From Devosia sp. FJ2-5-3 (GTDB taxonomy: Bacteria; Pseudomonadota; Alphaproteobacteria; Rhizobiales; Devosiaceae): a stretch of 64,000 nucleotides of DNA. Below the pieces are notes generated by a model that was not told the DNA's origin, ran no database searches, and saw only the letters and a program-made list of their open reading frames with translations. Shown one piece after another: positions 59,617-64,000 of this stretch (position 1 is its first letter; each line of letters begins with the position of its first letter). A program made the translations under genes and the position numbers. The stretch is from positions 3,382,501 through 3,446,500 of the forward strand of contig NZ_CP104007.1 in NCBI RefSeq assembly GCF_029201545.1, read 5' to 3'.

Positions 59617-62607
59617 CTAGAGACCTGCGGCGGCGCGTTCGCGCAGGGCCTGGGCGTCGCGCGGTGTGACGTCCGGGTATTCCGGATCGCTGCCAACTTC
59701 GGGAAGAACCTTCCAGGAGCGGGCGCAGCGTTTGCCTTCGGCAAGAGCCGGAACGACGGAGATGCCGGGCACGTCGTCGAGGCGGAAGGCCTCGAGCGAG
59801 CCTTCGTTCTGCTTGATCGAAATTGCCGAGGTGATGGCGATCTCGGCGAGATCCTGGCCTTCGAGCGCCACGATATAGCGGGCGTCGGAGACAAAGACGG
59901 TCGGAGCGGCCTCGAGAGAGGAGCCGATGCGCTTTTCACGGCGCTCGATTTCGAGCGCGCCGGTGACGACGCGGCGCACCGAGCGGATGAGCTGCCACTT
60001 GCTGGCCAAGTCCTCGTCGATCCACTCGTCCGGGATTTCCGGGAAGAGGCGCAGATGCACCGAGGACGCGTCGCCCGGGTGACGCTCCAGCCAGCATTCT
60101 TCCATGGTGAAGACGAGGATGGGTGCGAGCCACGCAGTGAGCGCGTTGAAGAGGTGATCGAGCACGGTCAGCGCCGAACGACGCTTGATCGAGGAGATCG
60201 GGTCGCAATAAAGCGCATCCTTGCGGATGTCGAAATAGAACGCCGAGAGCTCGATGTTCATGAAGTTGGTGAGGAGCGTGACGACCTTGCGGAAGTCATA
60301 TTCCTTATACGCGGTCCGAACGCCGGCATCGAGCTGGGCGAGGCGATGCAGCATCAGCCGCTCGAGTTCGGGCATGTCGCGCGGGTCGACGACGTCCTCG
60401 GCCTTGAAGTGGGCGAGATTGCCCAGCAGCCAGCGCAGCGTGTTGCGCAGCTTGCGATAGCTGTCGACCGTGGTCTGGATGATTTCCTTGCCGAGGCGCA
60501 GGTCTTCCGAATAGTCGGACGAGGCCACCCAGAGACGCAGGATGTCGGCGCCGAACTGCTTGATGATGTCCTGCGGGGCAACGGTATTGCCCAGGGACTT
60601 GCTCATCTTGCGGCCTTCGCCATCCATGGTGAAGCCATGGGTGAGGACGCTGTCATAGGGCGCATGACCGTTGGTGGCACAGCTTTCGAGCAGGGACGAA
60701 TGGAACCAGCCGCGGTGCTGGTCCGAGCCTTCGAGATACATCGAGGCCGGGAATTTCAGATGCGGCCATTTCTGCTTGTTGCGCAGCACGAAGGAATGGG
60801 TCGAGCCCGAATCGAACCAGACGTCGAGCACGTCGCGGATCATCTCGTAATCGTCGGCCTTGTAGGCGGTGCCGAGATAACGCTGGGCAGCGCCGTCCTT
60901 GTACCAGGCGTCGGCGCCTTCTTCCTCGAAGGACTGGGCGATGCGCTCGTTGACCACTTCGTCGCGGAGGATCTCGCCGGTTTCGCGATTGACGAAGACG
61001 GTGATCGGCACGCCCCAGGCGCGCTGGCGGGACAGCACCCAGTCTGGGCGATCGGCGATCATGGCGCGCAGGCGGTTCTGGCCGGCGGCGGGATAGAATT
61101 TTGTGGCATCGATGGCGTTGAGCGCCCGGTGGCGCAGCGTATCGCCTTCGGCACCCTCAATGGCCTTGTCCATATAGACGAACCATTGCGGGGTGTTGCG
61201 GAAGATGACCGGCTTCTTGGAGCGCCAGGAATGCGGGTATTGGTGCTTTACGCGGCCACGGGCGATGATGTTGCCCGCCTCGGCCAGAGCGGCGATGACG
61301 CGATTGTTGGCGTCGCCCTTCTTGCCGTTGTCGTCGATGACGCGGGCGCCGTCGAAGCCGGGGGCCTGATCGGTGTAGAACCCGTCGTCGCCCACTGCGT
61401 AGGGAATGGCCGGATCGATGCCGCGGTCCTGCAGGAGGCGGGTCGATTCCATCCAGATGCCAAAGTCATCAAGGCCGTGGCCCGGAGCGGTGTGGACGAA
61501 ACCGGTACCGGCGTCGTCGGTGACATGCTCGCCATCGAGGAGCGGCACGTCGAAAGTGTAGCCGCCGGCGAAGCCGCGCAGAGGGTGGGCAGCGGTGATC
61601 TGCGACAGAACATTGTTAGGCAGGATGCTGACTTCACGGTAGCCGGTCACCTTGGCCTTGGCCATGACGTCGGCGGCCAGCGCGCTCGCGATGATGTACC
61701 GGTCGCCCGTCTTCGCCCAATTGCCATCAGGCGCGGAGGTGACCTCATAGACGCCGTAGTCGATCCGCGACGAGAAACTGATCGCCCGGTTGGCGGGGAT
61801 GGTCCAGGGCGTCGTGGTCCAGATCAGCACCGAAGCGCCGCTCAGCCCGATATCCTCTAGGGCCTTGGCAGACAGAGGAGCTGGGCGGCCGCCATCGGTC
61901 AAATCCTTGCCAAGGAGCGAAGTCACCGGGAATTTCACCCAGATCGTGTCGCTCTCATAGTCGGCATATTCGATCTCGGCCTCGGCCAGCGCGGTGCGTT
62001 CGACCACCGACCACATGACGGGCTTGGAACCACGATAGAGCTGACCGGTCATCGAGACCTTCATCAGCTCGCGGGCGATCTGGGCCTCGGCGTCAAAGCT
62101 CATGGTGAGATAGGGATTGTCCCACTCACCCAGAATGCCGAGTCGCTTGAATTCCTCGCGCTGGATATCGACCCACTGCTCGGCAAAGGTGCGGCATTCC
62201 TGGCGGAATTCGACCACCGGGACCTCGTTCTTGTCCTGCCCCTTGGCGCGGTACTGCTCTTCGATCTTCCATTCGATGGGCAGGCCGTGACAATCCCAGC
62301 CCGGCACATAGGCCGAGTTGTGCCCCAGCATCTGCATGGAGCGCGAAATGATATCTTTCAGCGTCTTGTTGAGCGCGTGACCGATATGGATGTTGCCATT
62401 GGCATAGGGAGGGCCGTCATGCAGCGTAAAGAGCGGACGATCCTTGGCCTGCTCGCGCTGGAGGGCGTAAATATCCATGTCTTCCCAACGCTGGAGCCAG
62501 ATGGGCTCGCGCTGGGGCAGGCCCGCGCGCATGGGGAATTCGGTTTCCGGCAGGAAAAGCGTGGCCGAGTAATCGGTTTCGGTCGCGCTGGAAGCGGTAT
62601 CGGTCAT
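59617..62607 (-). CDS. ileS: Isoleucyl-tRNA synthetase
   Basis: Charges tRNA-Ile. The 996-residue class I enzyme has the HIGH motif ([18 protein letters not shown]), the KMSKS motif ([17 protein letters not shown]), the editing CP1 domain (e.g. [35 protein letters not shown]) and the [10 protein letters not shown] segment. The C-terminal zinc-binding cysteine cluster of some IleRS proteins is not obvious. The start at 62607 gives normal length. Confidence 0.97.
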   Translation of the reverse strand: MTDTASSATETDYSATLFLPETEFPMRAGLPQREPIWLQRWEDMDIYALQREQAKDRPLFTLHDGPPYANGNIHIGHALNKTLKDIISRSMQMLGHNSAYVPGWDCHGLPIEWKIEEQYRAKGQDKNEVPVVEFRQECRTFAEQWVDIQREEFKRLGILGEWDNPYLTMSFDAEAQIARELMKVSMTGQLYRGSKPVMWSVVERTALAEAEIEYADYESDTIWVKFPVTSLLGKDLTDGGRPAPLSAKALEDIGLSGASVLIWTTTPWTIPANRAISFSSRIDYGVYEVTSAPDGNWAKTGDRYIIASALAADVMAKAKVTGYREVSILPNNVLSQITAAHPLRGFAGGYTFDVPLLDGEHVTDDAGTGFVHTAPGHGLDDFGIWMESTRLLQDRGIDPAIPYAVGDDGFYTDQAPGFDGARVIDDNGKKGDANNRVIAALAEAGNIIARGRVKHQYPHSWRSKKPVIFRNTPQWFVYMDKAIEGAEGDTLRHRALNAIDATKFYPAAGQNRLRAMIADRPDWVLSRQRAWGVPITVFVNRETGEILRDEVVNERIAQSFEEEGADAWYKDGAAQRYLGTAYKADDYEMIRDVLDVWFDSGSTHSFVLRNKQKWPHLKFPASMYLEGSDQHRGWFHSSLLESCATNGHAPYDSVLTHGFTMDGEGRKMSKSLGNTVAPQDIIKQFGADILRLWVASSDYSEDLRLGKEIIQTTVDSYRKLRNTLRWLLGNLAHFKAEDVVDPRDMPELERLMLHRLAQLDAGVRTAYKEYDFRKVVTLLTNFMNIELSAFYFDIRKDALYCDPISSIKRRSALTVLDHLFNALTAWLAPILVFTMEECWLERHPGDASSVHLRLFPEIPDEWIDEDLASKWQLIRSVRRVVTGALEIERREKRIGSSLEAAPTVFVSDARYIVALEGQDLAEIAITSAISIKQNEGSLEAFRLDDVPGISVVPALAEGKRCARSWKVLPEVGSDPEYPDVTPRDAQALRERAAAGL

Positions 62608-62700
62608 GGATCGGCGTTTCGTTCGGGAAGATCGGGCTGCCTTTTAGCAAGGCAGGACGCAAGGGGCAAAGGTTGATTTGCCGCGCGTGTCGGCGGAGGG

Positions 62701-62762
62701 CCCTCCCCTCATCCGTCTCGCGCGCTGCGCGAGCCACCTTCTCCCTCGAGGGGAGAAGGGAA
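62701..62762. repeat. C-rich palindromic repeat
   Basis: CCCTCCCCTCATCCGTC and CTTCTCCCTCGAGGGGAGAAGGG flank the palindrome TCGCGCGCTGCGCGA. It lies between ribF and ileS. Confidence 0.75.
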
Positions 62763-62787
62763 GAAAGGAGGATGGACGCGCTGCAGC

Positions 62788-63759
62788 CTAGGCGAAAAAG
62801 CCGAGCTTTTCGTCGACGGGGCCGAGGGGGGCGCATTCGGCGATGAGAGCCCGTGCCTTGCCCGAGTCGCGATCCATGGCGGCGATCAGTTCGTCGAGGC
62901 CCTTGAACACTTCCTGGCCGCGGATGTGACCGACAAGGGCAACCTGCAGGGTCTGGCCGTAAATGTCTTCGTCAAAATCGAAGAGGTGAGTCTCAAAGGG
63001 CGGACGGTGATTGTCGAACATGGGCTTGCCATAGGCGGCGACACCATCGAGGAGACGCGTTCCCAGCCGGGCGCGGACGGCATAGACGCCCTGGGCAAGC
63101 TGGAAACCATTGGGGGTCATCGTATTGGCGGTGGGATAGCCGAGATCGCGGCCGCGCTGATCGCCCTTGACCACGCAGCCCTCAAAAAACCAGTGGTAGC
63201 CCAGCAGACGGTTCGCAGCCGTAACCGCGCCTTCCGAGAGGGCAGCGCGAATGCGGGAGGAGGAAATGACCTCGTCGCCTTCATCCATGAGATCGAGGGT
63301 TTCGACGGCAAAGCCAAGCCGCGCGCCTTCGTCGCGCAGAAACGCGGGCGTACCGCGGCGCTGGCGGCCGAAATGGAAATCGGAGCCCACGATGACGCCG
63401 CGCACACCCAGATCGCGCACCAGCATGTCGCCGACAAAATCCTCGGCCTCGATCTGGGAGAAGGGCCTGTCGAAGGGCAGGATGATGATGCCGTCGAGCC
63501 CGAGGGCCTCGGCCAGCCGCGCCTTGGCATCGCCCACGGTCAGACGGAAGAGATGGGGCGCCGGGGCGAAGACGTCGCGCGGATGCGGTTCGAACGTCAG
63601 GAGGATGGCCGGCACGCCCGCCGCCTGAGCGCGCTGGCGCAGGGTCTCGATAACGGTCTGGTGGCCGCGATGCATGCCATCGAAATTGCCGATGGCGACA
63701 TAGGCTCCACGCATGGAGGCAGGCAGATCGGACAGATTGGACAGGCGGATGAAGGTCAA
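62788..63759 (-). CDS. ribF: Bifunctional riboflavin kinase / FAD synthetase
   Basis: Makes FMN and FAD from riboflavin. The 323-residue protein has the N-terminal nucleotidyltransferase domain (VAIGNFDGMHRGHQTVIETL, VGSDFHFGRQRRGTPAFL) and the C-terminal kinase domain (GYPTANTMTPNGFQLAQGVYAV, PPFETHLFDFDEDIYGQTLQV). It is upstream of ileS on the same strand and 29 bases after the HAD gene. Confidence 0.95.
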   Translation of the reverse strand: MTFIRLSNLSDLPASMRGAYVAIGNFDGMHRGHQTVIETLRQRAQAAGVPAILLTFEPHPRDVFAPAPHLFRLTVGDAKARLAEALGLDGIIILPFDRPFSQIEAEDFVGDMLVRDLGVRGVIVGSDFHFGRQRRGTPAFLRDEGARLGFAVETLDLMDEGDEVISSSRIRAALSEGAVTAANRLLGYHWFFEGCVVKGDQRGRDLGYPTANTMTPNGFQLAQGVYAVRARLGTRLLDGVAAYGKPMFDNHRPPFETHLFDFDEDIYGQTLQVALVGHIRGQEVFKGLDELIAAMDRDSGKARALIAECAPLGPVDEKLGFFA

Positions 63760-63788
63760 ATCAGCAGGCTCCAGACGCCAGGGCGAGA

Positions 63789-64000
63789 TTACCAGGTGAG
63801 GCGCGGCAGAAATCCGGCGACGCGCGCACGGCTGGGGGAGATGAGATCGGCGATGGCCTGCGGGTCGGGCTTGCCGAAGGCGTCGAGTTCCGCGGCATGG
63901 ATCGAGCCGGTGATGAACAGGATGTCGATGCCGAACTGGGCGGCGCCGGTTGCGTCCGTCCGTACGCTGTCGCCGATGGCGAGCACACGCGATTTGTCGA
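63789..64000 (-). CDS. HAD-superfamily class IIA phosphatase, C-terminal part (cut by window edge)
   Basis: Only the last 70 residues are visible: DKSRVLAIGDSVRTDATGAA holds the HAD motif IV-type acidic pair (GDSVRTD), followed by FGIDILFITGSIHAAELDAF. The pattern fits the NagD-like class IIA hydrolases (TIGR01459 type) found upstream of ribF in alphaproteobacteria. Catalytic motifs I-III are outside the window. Confidence 0.85.
   Translation of the reverse strand, partial: DKSRVLAIGDSVRTDATGAAQFGIDILFITGSIHAAELDAFGKPDPQAIADLISPSRARVAGFLPRLTW

Noticed and set aside
59500-61860. 786-codon plus-strand open frame
   Set aside because: It is antisense to ileS, which has all class I synthetase motifs.
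1-64000. Prophage, insertion sequence or integron
   Set aside because: No transposase, integrase or phage structural gene was recognised anywhere in the window.
1-64000. tRNA or rRNA genes
   Set aside because: Reading both strands for T-loop and acceptor-stem patterns gave no convincing tRNA; no rRNA sequence was recognised. A dedicated tRNA search would settle it.

Overview
This is a high-GC alphaproteobacterial chromosome segment with the gene style of the Hyphomicrobiales, most likely Devosia or a relative. The pointers are an IalB-family protein, DUF1127, DUF2093 and DUF4170 proteins, an alphaproteobacterial-type GshA, an Entner-Doudoroff operon, aerobic-type cobalamin genes (cobN, cobW, cobE, cbtA/cbtB), and many C-rich palindromic intergenic repeats. 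The genus is inference; no rRNA or tRNA gene was seen. Both ends cut genes (coxB at the left, a HAD phosphatase at the right).

Layout. 0-9 kb: coxB start, IalB-like and PilZ proteins, a DUF1127/LysR pair, xseA with DUF2093 and an LpxB-like protein, DUF4170 with a CysQ/IMPase-like phosphatase, ubiA. 9-15 kb: a more accessory stretch (GNAT, P-loop kinase, two unknown proteins, an AlkD-like HEAT protein, and an arsR-SRPBCC-GST operon). A degenerate direct repeat flanks the unknown gene at 10.7-11.7 kb. 15-25.5 kb: housekeeping genes (rsmE, gshA, purD, patatin, tadA, mutL) and a dioxygenase-esterase fusion, separated by repeat blocks. 25.7-33.4 kb: two divergent citrate-synthase-family genes around a perfect 24-bp palindrome, then an operon on the minus strand (BadF-type kinase, zwf, pgl, edd).

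33.7-50.2 kb is a cobalamin island: cobU, cobD, cobQ, cobB, cobA, cobK, cobE, a CDF metal exporter, a secreted protein, and then a minus-strand operon cbtB-cbtA-cobW-PhnA-like-cobN-P-loop kinase-cobO headed by a clear cobalamin riboswitch. The corrin-ring methylation genes other than cobA/K/E are not in the window. 51.6-55.1 kb is a zinc regulon: znuA divergent from znuC-znuB-zur, with Zur-box-like palindromes between them. 55-64 kb: GFA protein, rsmD, an rluB with a very long Gly/Arg-rich tail, a lipoprotein, lspA, ileS, ribF and a partial HAD phosphatase.

The most unusual structure is a family of short C-rich palindromes (cores like CCTCCCC...GGGGAGG), found at roughly twenty intergenic sites and also inside open reading frames. 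Four copies lie in frame in cobN. One lies in frame in the HTH-citrate synthase, and another copy supplies that protein's C-terminus and stop codon. All five internal copies are read in the same phase, giving Pro-Leu-Glu-Gly-like peptides, which recalls the protein-embedded palindromic elements of Rickettsia. A second, structured ~80-nt element occurs twice with apparent compensatory changes in its hairpin, and a ~196-bp composite unit is repeated in tandem three times upstream of purD.
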